DNA of 64,000 bases from Colias croceus (lineage: Eukaryota; Arthropoda; Insecta; Lepidoptera; Pieridae). The stretch is taken from positions 5,396,501 through 5,460,500 of the forward strand of contig NC_059550.1 of assembly GCF_905220415.1 (NCBI RefSeq). The letters are read 5' to 3'. The position numbers and the translations under genes are program-made. Below are positions 22,606 through 35,047 of this stretch, piece after piece. Below the pieces are notes generated by a model. That model worked only from the letters and a program-made list of their open reading frames with translations, was not told the origin of the DNA and made no database searches. The first letter of the stretch is position 1, and the number at the start of each line of letters is the position of its first letter.

Positions 22606-25600
22606 ATTAAGTAAGCATATTATAGGAAATAAACGATTAACTTAAATATCTTATTAAAAGTGAGTTTTTTATTGGGGCTAAAAATGGTGACTAAATCGAT
22701 AATTTAATTTTAAATTTTAATGCACGTAATTTTCAACTACCACTATACGACCACATTTGTACGTGTAACAAAATGAATCCATATTATACCTACACGATAA
22801 TAGAACACTAGGATTCTGTTTTATAAGATTAGTTAGCATATTCATAAGATAAAAACATACATTTTCCTTTGTTCTTTGATCATAGTGTAACAAATTATTT
22901 AGATGAACAAAACACGTTTCTAAGAAAATAAGGTGATATTTACGAATTAACGCTAGACGATACTTACAAGTTTCACGTAGTTTTCCTTATTCGATACATT
23001 ATGTATGACACTCGAAAACCTATGTTGCCATAGTAACAGATGAGGAAGTAATTAATCGGGATATCGTCTTGTTCTCAAGCGCCTGACCTCGTTGCTTTAA
23101 TTTTGGTAATCGTTTTATGATTGCTATATTATGTGTAGCAGAGATCACGAACCTTTGTGACGTGATCACATCCGTGTGATACGAGGAATATTTTACATGT
23201 AATGTATGCGGCTTTATGAAAACTTTGTTGTCTTCTGATGTATAAAATATTGCACTAAGCTTAAAAATATGTTTAGAAATTTTTGCTGCTAACTGTTTTA
23301 CTTTTTTTGCTCTACATATTTATATAGAGTTTCGTAAAGACATCATATAATGGTGAAAAGGAGAATATATTTTAAAATTTAATCCATCTGATTCACACAA
23401 GAACATTCACACGTTTTCTTTTTTGAGGTAGCTTTTTAATTTTGAGATTCCAAAAAAGATCCTTAAACTTCTAAAGCCTAATGTTTCGCACTACTGCTCT
23501 ATCTGGTTTGTTAATACATAAATTCATTTCGCATCGAAAATAGGATGTCGATAGATAATTAATAATATTTGACTAAGAAGTTTCATGGTGCTTTAAATTC
23601 AGTGTTATTTTTATAAAGATATTTTTTTTTGTATTTTATATTTATTTATAGTATTATATATAGTTTCATTTCCTATAAAATGCATGTAGAGAAAAACGCA
23701 ATCTACATCTACCCTAATCATCTATCTTAATCAGATCTTAGTTTATAAAAATTATTCAGACACATTGGGCTGATTTAGCCAAAGAGCTACTCAAATATTG
23801 ACACCTAAAAATCTAAGATACATGTAATGTAATGTAATGTAATGTTCTTCATAAATAAAATGAGAACTACTCACCGTCTAAAGTCCCAACCCAGTTGTCA
23901 TGCGTCTGACCTATTTAAGACCATGAATAGACATCAAAAAGTCCAGATTACCATATGCCAAGCAAACAACACTAAGACATGAGTCATATTGTAATAATGC
24001 ATTTATTGTAATTGCAAAGATCACGCGATTTATCAGTAAGTCACGGACTCCGATTATATTGTATGTTGATTAGTATGTTGTTTGGTAAAACCGATGAAAT
24101 TCCGAAGTATTCAATCCTGTTCTTATAGCATGGAAGAACATTAGGGATTTCCTAATTCCTATAACGTCTATCTCGTAATATAATGATTGCAGAATGTAAT
24201 ACCGACCTCAAAAGCAGAACGTTAGCGTCTTATCAAATCAAACGATAGTTATTATAGAAGTTTTAATAATCAGGATATCAAATATAAACTATTCAGTGCC
24301 GTAATCACATTACGAAAAAAATATTGCGCTAAAAACCGACATCGCCATTCAATTAATTATTTATTAATTTATGAATCAAATCGTAAAGAACGTTAATTGG
24401 GAAAAACTGGTTTCGGTCTATTATTATCATAAAATGAGCGAATTTAAATAACACTGAAATCAAGTGGCATATGAAAAGGTAAACGGCATAAAAAATATGC
24501 TATTTTTATTTTTTATGCAGTACCCACCTCTTATAAACATTGTATTATTATTAAGATGGACACTATGAGGATGGCGTATATGTTTACTAACAACATTGGA
24601 ATGCAAATATATTTTTTACATGAATCGTAGTACCTTTTGCGGCGTAGACCTACCGGTTCTGTGGCACCTGCCCCGAGTCCAGTAATAAAATTTACACTTC
24701 AATGAGGGTAAACAATTTTAGAGTTAAAAATTTAAAGTGCTCTTGTTAAATGATAAAAGTATGTAGTGAACGAGTCACGGCGTAAGTGTGAGTCTCCATT
24801 AAGCAGTTATTTGGTACCTATTATAAATCCATGTGTTGTCGAAATCTTTTTGTAATTTAATGCATTACGTTGACATTCTCTTGACTGTAATATTTTATAG
24901 TACTTTCATCATATAAATACGTTTTTAGTACCATTATCCAATATTTACAAGTTAACTATTAGCTATATTTCTATCTACGTTGTAGACATAGTCATTCTAA
25001 ATTAACTATCGTAACAAAACATAAAATAGCTTGTTACGAAAGCATTACTGATACGAATATACTTCCTGTTTCGTATCAAACTGAAAACCAGGGGTAATAA
25101 GACCTTGAAAACGAGCCCGCTCATATCAGTAAGCATTAAACTGTATTTAGTGTCTAACAGAATGCTAAAGCGTTGCCAAATCCTATTCTCTACAATTCCT
25201 GATGTCTATGTTTTATTTTAAAATAAACGGTTTCGAAACAAAGGGTATATATTGGGATAATATCCAATGCTATTTTCGTTTGCGCTTGTTATGAATAAAC
25301 ATCCGGAGCCCCACACCTCGTTTTATGAAGTACATTGTATTTAAAGTGTAAAATCCTTTGTTTAAGTGACATTGGAAAGTTCTTAATTGAGGTATAACAA
25401 TATATCACAACTTTCATTGTTTGGCTTTACTTTTATCGTGTTCTTTCCGAGAAGTGATATGCTTGGCTAAGGTAAATTAAAGCTCATGTTGATAGCTTGA
25501 TGTAACTGACGAGTACACAATGTAAGTTTAGGGGAATTATAGACGATGATCAAAAAAGCTCTACGCTATATCCTACAACGTAATATGAAACCAAATTCGT

Positions 25601-26468
25601 GCTTGTTATGATGTTTGAATTAAATTGCTGATTTGAATTCAGTAACATGTATAGTTAAGATAAAAAAATGCGAACAGAAACATCTACTTATATCATTTTT
25701 GAAATGCGACTCTATATTCCATGCCGATATACCTAATTAATAAATCGTAATTAAACAAAAGATTTATGCATTGTACAAGAAAATCTTCATGCTTCTGTCG
25801 CAATAACTGTCGGAGTTCCAGCTTAATTAATCTAAGCTTTCAATTTATCGTACCACTAAGGAAACTCCGAGTAATCTAGATTTGAGTACACCGGGTTTGT
25901 ATAAAGCCTACATAGATAGCGTACTTGTTGACTATAGATCACTCGACACCAAGGCTCAGCCTTGAAAGTTGAATTGCAATGCGGTACTGATAGTCGTGCC
26001 CGCCTCATGTTCTACTACTGTTTATGTTAATTTATTTTATTATGCGATTAACATATCAACTCAAAATTGAAAGAGCCATTCAAATGAGCGCGGTTAGTAT
26101 GTATATGTTTGTATGTGTATTGTGTATGTAAAATTAATTTAACACTTAAAATATTGCGAAGCATAAAGGTTATAAAAAACATAGATGCTGCCGTTGATTG
26201 TGTGTTTTTTTGTGTTAGAATATAAATTAATATCAATTGACTTTAAAGAGCAAGACCTGAAATAAAAAAATAAACTAAAGATACCATTAATTTTCGTATT
26301 TATATGTAGATTGTATTTGGCGAGATTTCGTAAACAAGCTACAAAAATATGTTTTCCAATTAAAGCGCATATCTTTATTCAACAAATAGTATGTTTTATA
26401 ATTAAGGTCTTATCGTTATAGATTGCTTTGCCAACCGCGGGCTAATGTAGAGTTTGTATTACGACAAT
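22606..26468. other. AT-rich non-coding stretch
   Basis: No gene recognised over nearly 4 kb, and few open frames even by chance. A short (ATGTA)n array occupies about 23821-23845. No repeat ends could be matched. A 62-codon minus frame at 26048-26236 has no motif. Confidence 0.55.
23821..23845. repeat. (ATGTA)n microsatellite
   Basis: Four to five consecutive ATGTA units. Confidence 0.75.
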
Positions 26469-26561
26469 ATTACATACCTACTTTAAGGTTCGTACATACG
26501 AATCGAATTATTCTCAATCTACATATTATATGTAGTATGTACGAACTTAAAAGTATGTAAT
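26469..26561. repeat. 93-bp foldback hairpin, possible tiny MITE
   Basis: The ends ATTACATAC and GTATGTAAT are perfect complements. An inner pair GTTCGTACATAC and GTATGTACGAAC matches over 12 bases, with imperfect pairing between and a 35-base loop. No clear target duplication beyond AT-rich flanks. It could be a miniature element or a transcribed hairpin. Confidence 0.5.
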
Positions 26562-27332
26562 AGTTTTCTTTTATACTAATGGTTTTGTGGATAAATAATT
26601 GACAAGTTAGTTCGAATCCAGTTAATTTATTTTTAATAGAAAAATTATTTCAATTTTTGTAACGTTTAAAAAATGTATTTAGTTTACCACAAAAATGTAA
26701 AGTTGAAATACTTTTTTATACTTCAAAATTGTGTCCATTGAAAACAAGATGGCGCTATGCGAATGTCGAGATGTTTACAAGCTATTGCATTCACTTAACG
26801 TATGTGACGTGAAGCAAGCCACCTAATTCTGGTGAGAGGTGGTTACTCAAGCTGCTTGCCAACGAGGAAGCGATGGAGCAAGTGACCTTGGTGCTTGCGT
26901 GTTGATAGCATTACAATTTACAATCGCTGGACTACTCATCCGTTTATATAATGTGGATTTGTTTTGTAATCCACGATGGGTTTGATTATCCTTGGTCCTG
27001 TTATTTAGATATCTATTTCGGATAGTGTGTATGGAGTAGATTTGGATTAAAGTCAGATTTTTTATTTTATGATATGAAATGCAATTATGCAACCTCATAG
27101 ACTATAGTCAATATAAAAAACTTGGATAATCATCTAACTACAGATTTTTTAGAATTATGTTTTACCTTTAAATTTAATTGGCGATCGATTTGACCACGTT
27201 TAGAAAAACCTTTTAATATGCGATGTCAGTATCTAGATGATAATTTAGATACCTATTTAAAGAATTCAGCTACGTAATGAATTGTATAAAAATATTATTA
27301 TGTATATTTTTTATGTGCTAGGATCGCCCGGT

Positions 27333-27347
27333 GGTCGAAATTCGACC
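27333..27347. promoter_or_regulatory. 15-bp perfect dyad
   Basis: GGTCGAA and TTCGACC around a single central A, in a GC-richer patch. It could be a binding site for a dimeric factor; no specific factor recognised. Confidence 0.25.
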
Positions 27348-27491
27348 TTCTAATGCTAACAACTCCCATCTGCGTTCCAAGACACGTATCGCGATTCGCG
27401 ATGAAACAAAGATTCGATAATGTATTATAATATTATATTATTACGATATTAAGTTGAGGAAATTTTCCAAAATACGTATTAGCATCCGTAC

Positions 27492-27532
27492 GTATAAGAC
27501 CTACTGCGTATATTATATGAGTAGTCTTATAC
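27492..27532. repeat. Short hairpin
   Basis: GTATAAGACCTACT (27492-27505) pairs with AGTAGTCTTATAC (27520-27532) with one bulged base and a 14-base loop. Confidence 0.4.
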
Positions 27533-27813
27533 ACAAGCTTGCAAGATATTATATATATGCAGCACATCACGTGTCTATCTTTTATAACAAAGAGATGCGT
27601 AGTGATTGTGTCAGCGTATAAAAAGCGTTTTTGCAACACCACTGCTATTACTATGAAATTAATGTAACACGGCCGTTACTAATTTAAAATTTAGAACAGA
27701 TATACAATTGCGTCGATACATGGCCGGAGCTGAATACATTTTATCCGTCATTTATAAACGTCAACTCAAAATTCATATATCGACTTTAACGCGACATGGA
27801 GTGAAGGAAATGC

Positions 27814-27834
27814 TTTCGAAACTAAGTTTCGAAA
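27814..27834. promoter_or_regulatory. 21-bp perfect dyad
   Basis: The arms TTTCGAAAC and GTTTCGAAA flank TAA. TTTCGAAA is itself palindromic and so occurs twice. Possible protein-binding site, factor unknown. Confidence 0.25.
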
Positions 27835-30800
27835 CATCTAAAATAGGAATTTTCTCAAGGAAAATTTAGTCTAAAATTCGACAACGATGCGCAAGCATAA
27901 TGCGTGCGGTGAAATAGAATAAATTGGTTCCATATCAATGCCAAAAGTTATCATCTGTTTATACCTTATGTACCTCAGGCTACTACATAGTAACAATGCT
28001 CATAATAATCTAAAATTTCGTGAGTAGATGACCCTAGTTGAATAAAAATGGATTCGAAATTATCAACAAAACAACAAGTCATATGCAATGCGATGCATAA
28101 TTGACCAATGTTACGTCTTCGGACTTCGACGCCCAAGTAGAGTACATTTAAGAATACCTTTATGCTTAACAAGTATCTACAGTACCTACTTTCCTTCAAA
28201 ACTTTTCTTTTAAAAGGAGGAAGTAAAGTAAAAGAGCACTTACATAAGAGCTAAAAATACCTCGCTTATTTACTCTACATATATCCGATTTACATTCGTT
28301 TATTGATACTTCCTATCTTGAGTAGCGAGTTCCTTAAACAAATTCGCCTTATCGCCGTCAAACCGACACATTAAATAGTCGAATGTTTACCTTGTGAATT
28401 GATAAACATGCGGGTCCGCCAATCAATATTATGCTCTACTCCTTAAGCGTGTCTTGACAACGCGTGTGTGACTTGAACCATAGTTTGTGACGTATTTTTG
28501 AGACGTTTCAACTATTTGTGAACCATAAGATTGTCATTTTTTTCCTCCGATGATTTTTTCCTAGCAATGTTTTCATTCGTGGATATAAAATATTATGTTC
28601 GTCTTTTGGTAATTCGCAAGACGCCTTCTATAAACCGGAAAGTAATTAAAATTAAATATAATATCTAATATTTAAAGTGATATTCACAGTAAATAGCAAC
28701 TAATCATGGAAATATTAAGTATTAAATTATTACTCAACCCTAATATGAACGCCTACTGGATTACTCAACATTATACGCAATTGCTTGTTGTATTAGGTAT
28801 ATCTTTTCATCTGATCGGTTTCAAAAGTAATTGTTGCTTTTAACTTCCAAATCTAGATTCCATGTTGAATCAGAAATATTTGAAATTCCGCTCCACTGGT
28901 CGAATTTTTAAACCAACGAGTACGATTTTTTTATAATTTATTACCAAACTCAAATAGGAAATATTAAAACCAGAATTTATGATAAATTATATAACATAAT
29001 ATACATAATAATATAAGCTATTAAAATAATATCTTCATCAATAAAGATTACACCCATATTATATAAGCCTGGAGCAATTAAAATTGTGTTTTTTGAAGGT
29101 TTCCATTGGATTGTTGTGAAGGTTTTAGTACCTTCACTCGACCTAGTCAAGGCGGGCCCTAAGGCATTATGTTAGAATATATAATAGTTTGTTGGGAGAA
29201 TCGTTAGCTTCCACTTATATTGAAATAAAACGTAATTTAAACGAACTGCATTGACATTTACTATCGTTGGAGATGACTAAGCTTTTGAAACTGGTTTGAA
29301 TCATGACGTTGCGCACTAAAGTTGTGAAAAATGCTGTCCATATTAAAGCGATACAGAGCATTCAAGTCAAACTAATATATACATTTTATTTTTAATCGTC
29401 TCGGTTAATTAAACATAAGTGTATAAACAGTAAAAGTCATCAACTCCTATAAAAGTTAATATGAACGAACCTTGAGGCTCTATGTATGTTTGCAAATAAA
29501 TACTGTTATGGTCATGAGCAAGGAACCACATTTTTCCTTACACGTGTAAGTAATAATTTAAAAAATTGCATTTTGTACGTGATCGCGCCCAAACTCATTA
29601 TGTAGGGATTGAAAAGTTATTTGGATTGATGATACATATATGGAAAACATTTATAAATAAAATACACAGTCGTTAAACCCAAATAATATTATAACCTATG
29701 TAATTGTATTTTCTTTTCAGTCTCGTACATGTAATGAACCTTAGTAATTCTAGAAGCCTCTGCCTTTTTGCTGCTGAACATTAGAATTTCTTGAAGCTTG
29801 TTCTTTATCTGCAAGCGTTTTATCCTGTAATAAATATGATATCTGGGGCCATACAAATTTAAACTTTCCACTGACTCACTGATTTAACTTTTCTCTCGAG
29901 AATTTTCATACTTACTGAAAATATGTATCTGCATAAATAGTTTTGAACGATATATAGTTAATATTGTGTCTTTAAAGCAAACAACGAACAGTCAGTCATA
30001 TCAACAACGCTAGTTTGTCATTTCGGCTCACCCACCATCGGTTCCTTCTTATCAATAGATAGCCTCGACCTCTCGTCCTCTGCTCTGTTGAACCACATTC
30101 ATCTTTATTAATCTATATTTAAAGACTGCTATTGCATACATTGATAACCCAAATTTTGTTTGAAATTGTCATTAACAAAAAAGTGTTTAAATTTGAAGAA
30201 AATATGCATTATCTGGCATTATCGCTCCCGTAGCTCTACATATTTTTGGAATGGTCGTTATATAATTTATTTGTTTGTTTTTTACTTTCATGATGAACGT
30301 AAATACAGAATTATAAAATTTACTTTATTTTTAATTAATTGCATGCACCAAATAATATTTATAAAGTATGTTACTACCATTTCAACTTGTTTTAATGTAA
30401 ACATACATACATATTGCCTGCTTAACTACAAATGTGGTTAACCATCTAGTTATTCTTACCTATTAAGAACTGATAACTAATTCGATTGCCTGTATAAGCA
30501 ATAAGGAACCGTGCTGTTATCAAAATGGAGCGATTTATAACAGATTGTAAGCCGACTAAGTATTTGGGTGTGGTAACAAGCTTTAAGTGCGAATTAAAAG
30601 GACTTGCAAATATCTATCATTTATTAATATGCATTATAAGTACAAATTTAAAACATGCTTGCTTATAGAGAATCTACATCCTTATAAGTGGTTTAAATTA
30701 TTATGAGAACCTGATATTGTACCTACTATATATTTATATTTATATTTATATTTATTATTATATATTTATACCTACATGTAGGTAGGTTCATATATTATGA

Positions 30801-30873
30801 GTGACATGTGTAGAAAGTCTTTAGTTGACAATTTATTGCGAAAACATGATATATCAATGTCCATGCAACTTTA

Positions 30874-31052
30874 TATACAGTACTGTTTTGTAACTATGTA
30901 CCTTTGTTTGTTTGTACGCGCTAATCTCAAGAACTACTTGTCCGATTTGAAAAATTCTTTCGGTGTTAGATAGCGCATTTATCAGCTATATATCAACTTG
31001 CTAAGACCAACAGGTGCCGAGCACTGCGGGTAAAACCGCGGGGCACTACTAG
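30874..31052 (+). mobile_element. Helitron-like repeat fragment
   Basis: The repeat contains the phrases GCGCTAATCTCAAGAACTAC and TTTGAAAAATTCTTTCGGTG, which I recognise from abundant lepidopteran repeats. It ends with a small hairpin (GCGG and CCGC arms), then GGGCACTA and CTAG directly before a T. This is the Helitron 3' signature. The 5' end is diverged (TATACAGTACTG.. rather than TCTATAC..), so the left boundary is approximate. No coding capacity. Confidence 0.5.
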
Positions 31053-31112
31053 TATATAATAGGCAAGCCATATCAAATAGATTCATTTTATTAAAACAAA
31101 ACAAGAGGGTTA
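31053..31112. other. Short spacer between Helitron-like fragment and MITE
   Basis: Sixty bases with nothing recognisable except a partial repeat of the MITE start (GAGGGTTACGAGGGTTAG). Confidence 0.5.
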
Positions 31113-31510
31113 CGAGGGTTAGTTGTAAAACACCAGCAACCTCGCAGGACAAGATAGCTAACATCATAAGTAACAACATTTATTCTACGACTTTTGGCAT
31201 AACGCAATTAATTATTTTTAAATGATTTTTTAAACTTTTATTGTACTCTCCTAATATTTGTCTATGTTCATTTGTCTATGTTCTATTCATTATCGGATGG
31301 ACGACGCGACCCCTCTCGTTCGCTTCTTGTTTACGTAATTTTGGGGAGGCGTAGAGTTTATAATATTCAAACGGAAAATTAAATGAATATTTATTTTTGT
31401 ATGAAAATAAAATCTAACAAATTATCAAAAGTCGTAGAACAAATTTTGTTGCTTATGATGTTAGCTATCTTGTCCTGCGAGGTTGCCGGTGTTTTACAAC
31501 TAACCCTATG
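31113..31510. mobile_element. 398-bp MITE of the same foldback family
   Basis: The left arm (31115-31196) and right arm (31426-31508) are inverted repeats of about 82 bp, starting AGGGTTAGTTGTAAAACACC. The element is flanked by TA on both sides (31111-31112 and 31511-31512). The arms include the whole 45-bp arm of the 21857 element and extend further with GCTAACATCATAAG and TCTACGACTTTTG. The unpaired middle is about 230 bp with a GC-richer patch near 31300. No transposase. The two copies share the outer module but differ in the middle. Confidence 0.85.
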
Positions 31511-31512
31511 TA

Positions 31513-33558
31513 AAATAGTTCGCTTAGATACCTACGTCAATACAGCTGTTTATTCATGTGCATTATTTTTTCCTGTAATAAAATTAGCTATGCATAATTT
31601 TCATACCATATTATGTATGTGTTTGTTTCTATAATTAACATTGTAATTAACAGTATATAATAGCCATTTACTTTGTAATTGACGTAATATAATATTTAAA
31701 TTGTGTAGAGCGTAAAGTAATATTTGTATAATTCAAAGATAGTCTTAGAAATATAGTCAACCTAATCTAAACTTAATTAATTCACGTAATTTCTGTTCAG
31801 CTATAATACACTTTTATTTGGTTAAATAAATAAACCTTATAATATGTAGCAGTATATATTTTGTACATTGAAAAAGTCTTGATGCTTTATTCGTGAACGT
31901 AACTCTGCAACTGACAAGAGCTTTTAAGCTCGCTTGTTCACGCGAAGATAGTCTAGGAGCGGAACACTAAAGAAAATTATTGGGAAAACGTTAGTGCAAT
32001 AAAGTTGTAATCTTTGAATGTAATAGTAGAGTTGTGAGTAAAATAATAAGATAATTAAGAACAGTTAACCTGTTAAGAATATATTTTATGAAATTAATTA
32101 AAAATTATTTTTAATTACTGATATACGAGTATTGTTTGACTAAAATATTCATTTAGCCGAGAGAGAATTTATCGTGACTTTTCTGGTAAAATTTCATGTA
32201 TCTGAAAACTAAAATTTAATGCGCCAATACGGCAAATAGGAGAAGTAGAGGTTTCAAAAAGAATGATAATTGATAACAAATAGTTAATTTATTCATTTAA
32301 ATAAAAGATATAAGAAAACTGCATTGTAGTTACTCTTTTATACTTAGTGTGACTGAAAACAAAGACATTATAATTTGTAATAACATTAAATTGTTTATTG
32401 ACTCGCAGTCTATATTCTATACAGAAAGTTAACTGCGCTTGGTTCTAAGAAAGCCCGCGGTGGTCGCCACAGGGCTTTGTTTTCAAACGTGACTCGCGCG
32501 ATGGATGCACGCAAATTAGTTAATTTTGGTCTGAGCCAGCAAATTAACGTCTGTTTGAATTTGCACAACTTTCTTCTAATGGACGGATTGTAAATGTAAT
32601 AAATAGTCTTAATGTAATGCTCAGTGATATAAAATTATCTTTAACTCTTTGACCATTCTTGTAAGTTTCAATCTATTTGATTAAAGTATATTACGACGTC
32701 TTTCCGTTCTTAGAAGAAATCCAAGGCGATTGATATTCATAATCCTCATTAAATACTTATATTTCAATGATATTCATCGTAAATTGTATTACAATAATAA
32801 TCGGCGTTAATCGCTCGCCAACAAAGTTATATCGCAATGAACCGCGCTCTATTAAGCATAATAATCATTGCATTAGTGAATGAAACTGTTGATCCATTTA
32901 GACACCCTTTCCGTACTTTTAATAACCCGCGTAGGGGAGTGAAACAAGATTGGCACGACTCATGCGGGCGGTTTCCCTCGTTGCTCGCATTCCCCACGCG
33001 CTTTTTTAATTTAGTAACGGTTGCCTCGAAATTACCATATTGATTTCGAGATAAGTGCATAGTTATGAATTGATAGTTTTAATTTGTAACCATTGATTGA
33101 TTGCAGCAATTTATATTATGCATGTATCGTTATTAAATAAATGTTGGTACAACCGGTTACCTAGACACGTACGCTTCTGCAAATATTTAAATAATATAGA
33201 AGAGAATGATTGAATTATAGAATCGTTGGAAATTGATTCTAAAGTGAATGAATTATAATTTAGTGGTCAGAGTGCTGGGCTTAATGACTGTCATAAATTG
33301 TTCCATTTTGTAATTATTTATATTTCTTAAGGACATTGCATGAATATTTTACCATTTGATATGAACATTAAAACAACTTAGTTAGTATAAATCTAACGTT
33401 TCATATGACGTGAACATCCATATTCGTTATGTTTGTCATATGTTTGAGCTTTCCGCAGATTAGGCAGGCCACCCCAACTGGTACAATCTGTAAGGGCCAA
33501 TGAGGGGCAAAACATGCGGGTTAACCACCGTATTTTTTAATTATCAGATTTATTTCAG
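31513..33558. other. Non-coding stretch with a GC-richer patch and a hairpin
   Basis: No gene supported. At 32450-32478 AAAGCCC and GGGCTTT enclose GTGG and CCAC, forming a compact hairpin in a GC-rich patch. Frames on both strands at 32827-33060 are open across another GC-richer patch and show no motif. Confidence 0.5.
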
Positions 33559-33575
33559 CTATTTTACACATTATT

Positions 33576-33722
33576 ATGAAAGTGTTAAGGTTCAATGTTA
33601 TAAGGTTGGGTGAGAACAAATTTTCGCAATCAGCTATTAACGGAGAAATCAAAACAGGGAAGATTGATGCTCTGGGAATTTTATCGTGGGATCGTAGTGA
33701 GAAAACTAAACCCGAAATTTAA
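33576..33722 (+). other. 48-residue open frame after a splice-acceptor-like site
   Basis: TTTATTTCAG ends at 33558. The frame is open from there, with an ATG at 33576, to a TAA at 33720-33722. The peptide has ordinary protein-like composition (for example NKFSQSAINGEIKTGKIDAL and SWDRSEKTKPEI) rather than AT-driven composition. It lies 120 bases upstream of the LINE and is not part of its reverse transcriptase. It is not recognised. It could be a pseudogene fragment, an exon or chance. Confidence 0.2.
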
Positions 33723-33843
33723 TTTGAAACATATTTTTAGCTATTTAATAATAATAAACCTAATCTATAGCAATATTTAATAAAAACACATACGATTAAT
33801 AAAGAATGGGATGTTGATGACGCTTATTAGTAGGCAGTAATAA

Positions 33844-35047
33844 TCATTCTCATCTATTGTTAATGCTAAATATCCTATAGAGTTGAAAACTGGAATAATC
33901 CGACCTATTCACAAAAAGGGTACGCGTAGTGAGTATGAAAATTATCGCCCGATAACCATTCTTCCGGTATTAGACAAAATCGTGGAAAAATTTATAGCCG
34001 AACAAATGCAGAATTTCTATGCCGAAAATAAAATTTTATCTGTCTCCCAATTTGGATTTCAACCGTGTAAGTCAACTTCACAACTTTTGTCAAAATTTAC
34101 AGATGAAGTAAACTCATGTCTCGATAACAAAAAACATGTACTGCTACTATTTATCGATTATAGTAGGGCATTCGATAGACTCAGGCATGACACTCTTATA
34201 CATAAACTAGACAACTCTGGTATTCGTGGACCTCTTCTGGGATGGTTTAAAGATTATCTTGCTAATAGAAAATTCCGTGTAAAAGTAGGCGATGAAATGA
34301 GCAATGAAATGACCGTCACCGAGGGTACAGCACAGGGCTCTGTGTTAGGACCTTTATTGTACTTGGCGTATGTAAATGATATGGAACATGTGATCAACCA
34401 CTGTTCTATCTATCAATATGCTGATGACACCTGTCTAATAGCCTCAGACAAAAATATTAATACTGCAGCTCAACAGTTACAGGAAGATTTTACGCGTATC
34501 CTAATGTGGTCGCACGACGCGGGTCTTGTCATAAATGTTAAGAAAACAAAAATAGTACATGTACACTCGAGTCATTTGAAAAACTTTAATAATTTTAAAA
34601 TCACGGCACACAATCACGTATGTCTTCACAAAGCTACATATTACAACCCAGACTGCTCGTGTGAATGTGTGGACCAAGTGCCTTATTATACTTACTTAGG
34701 ACTAATTGTTGACAATAGATTTAATTGGAACCATCATATAAACTATGTGTGTGATAAACTTAGAGCCATACTCTCAAAATTTTATATTATCAGAAATAAA
34801 ATACCATACAAAATTCTTCTTTCTATCTATAGATCATTGGCAGAATCAATAATACAGTACGGTATCACAAGTTATGGACGCACATTCAATACTTACATCG
34901 ATAGAATCACAAATTTACAACTAAGACTAATCAAAAAAATTGTACCTATTAATATTAAAAACAAGTTTAAAGATAAACCTCTCGAACTATTTAGCTATTG
35001 TAATGTACTGCCAATAAGACAAATGTTTCAAAAGTTTTTTCTCATAG
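33844..35047 (+). pseudogene. LINE reverse transcriptase, main part
   Basis: The first segment covers most of the palm of a non-LTR reverse transcriptase. Counting from the TTG at 33883, KTGIIRPIHKKG (about 2-13) and NYRPITILPVLDKIVEKFI (20-38) are the usual leading motifs. LLLFIDYSRAFDRL (about 87-100) holds the first catalytic Asp. TAQGSVLGPLLYLAYVND (149-166) is the motif B region, and QYADDTCLIA (178-187) the YADD catalytic pair. The thumb and C-terminal region with Cys residues follows. Upstream the frame is open back to 33844 (..YPIELKTGI). The natural frame reaches 35047; the codons after that to a TAA at 35074-35076 belong to the inserted element. No internal stops or frameshifts are seen, so the copy was fairly young when interrupted. 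Truncated at both ends, it is not functional. Confidence 0.85.
35044..35047. repeat. 4-bp target duplication, left
   Basis: ATAG here and again at 36293-36296. The ends share a few bases with the LINE target (CTCATAG also repeats), so a longer duplication with shifted ends is possible; 4 bp with perfectly paired ends is the simplest reading. Confidence 0.65.

Larger units (their letters stand above)
26562..30873. other. Non-coding stretch with several small dyads
   Basis: No gene supported. Frames at 26847-27098, 27433-27642, 27975-28199, 29689-29871 and 30160-30441 have no recognisable motifs. GC-richer patches lie at 26820-26910 and 27320-27420. Dyads are listed separately. An AT-rich TATATT-type run occupies about 30727-30765. 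Confidence 0.5.

Noticed and set aside
31383..31634. 83-codon frame with the same hydrophobic leader
   Set aside because: It reads through the right arm of the 31113 MITE; no independent sign of coding.
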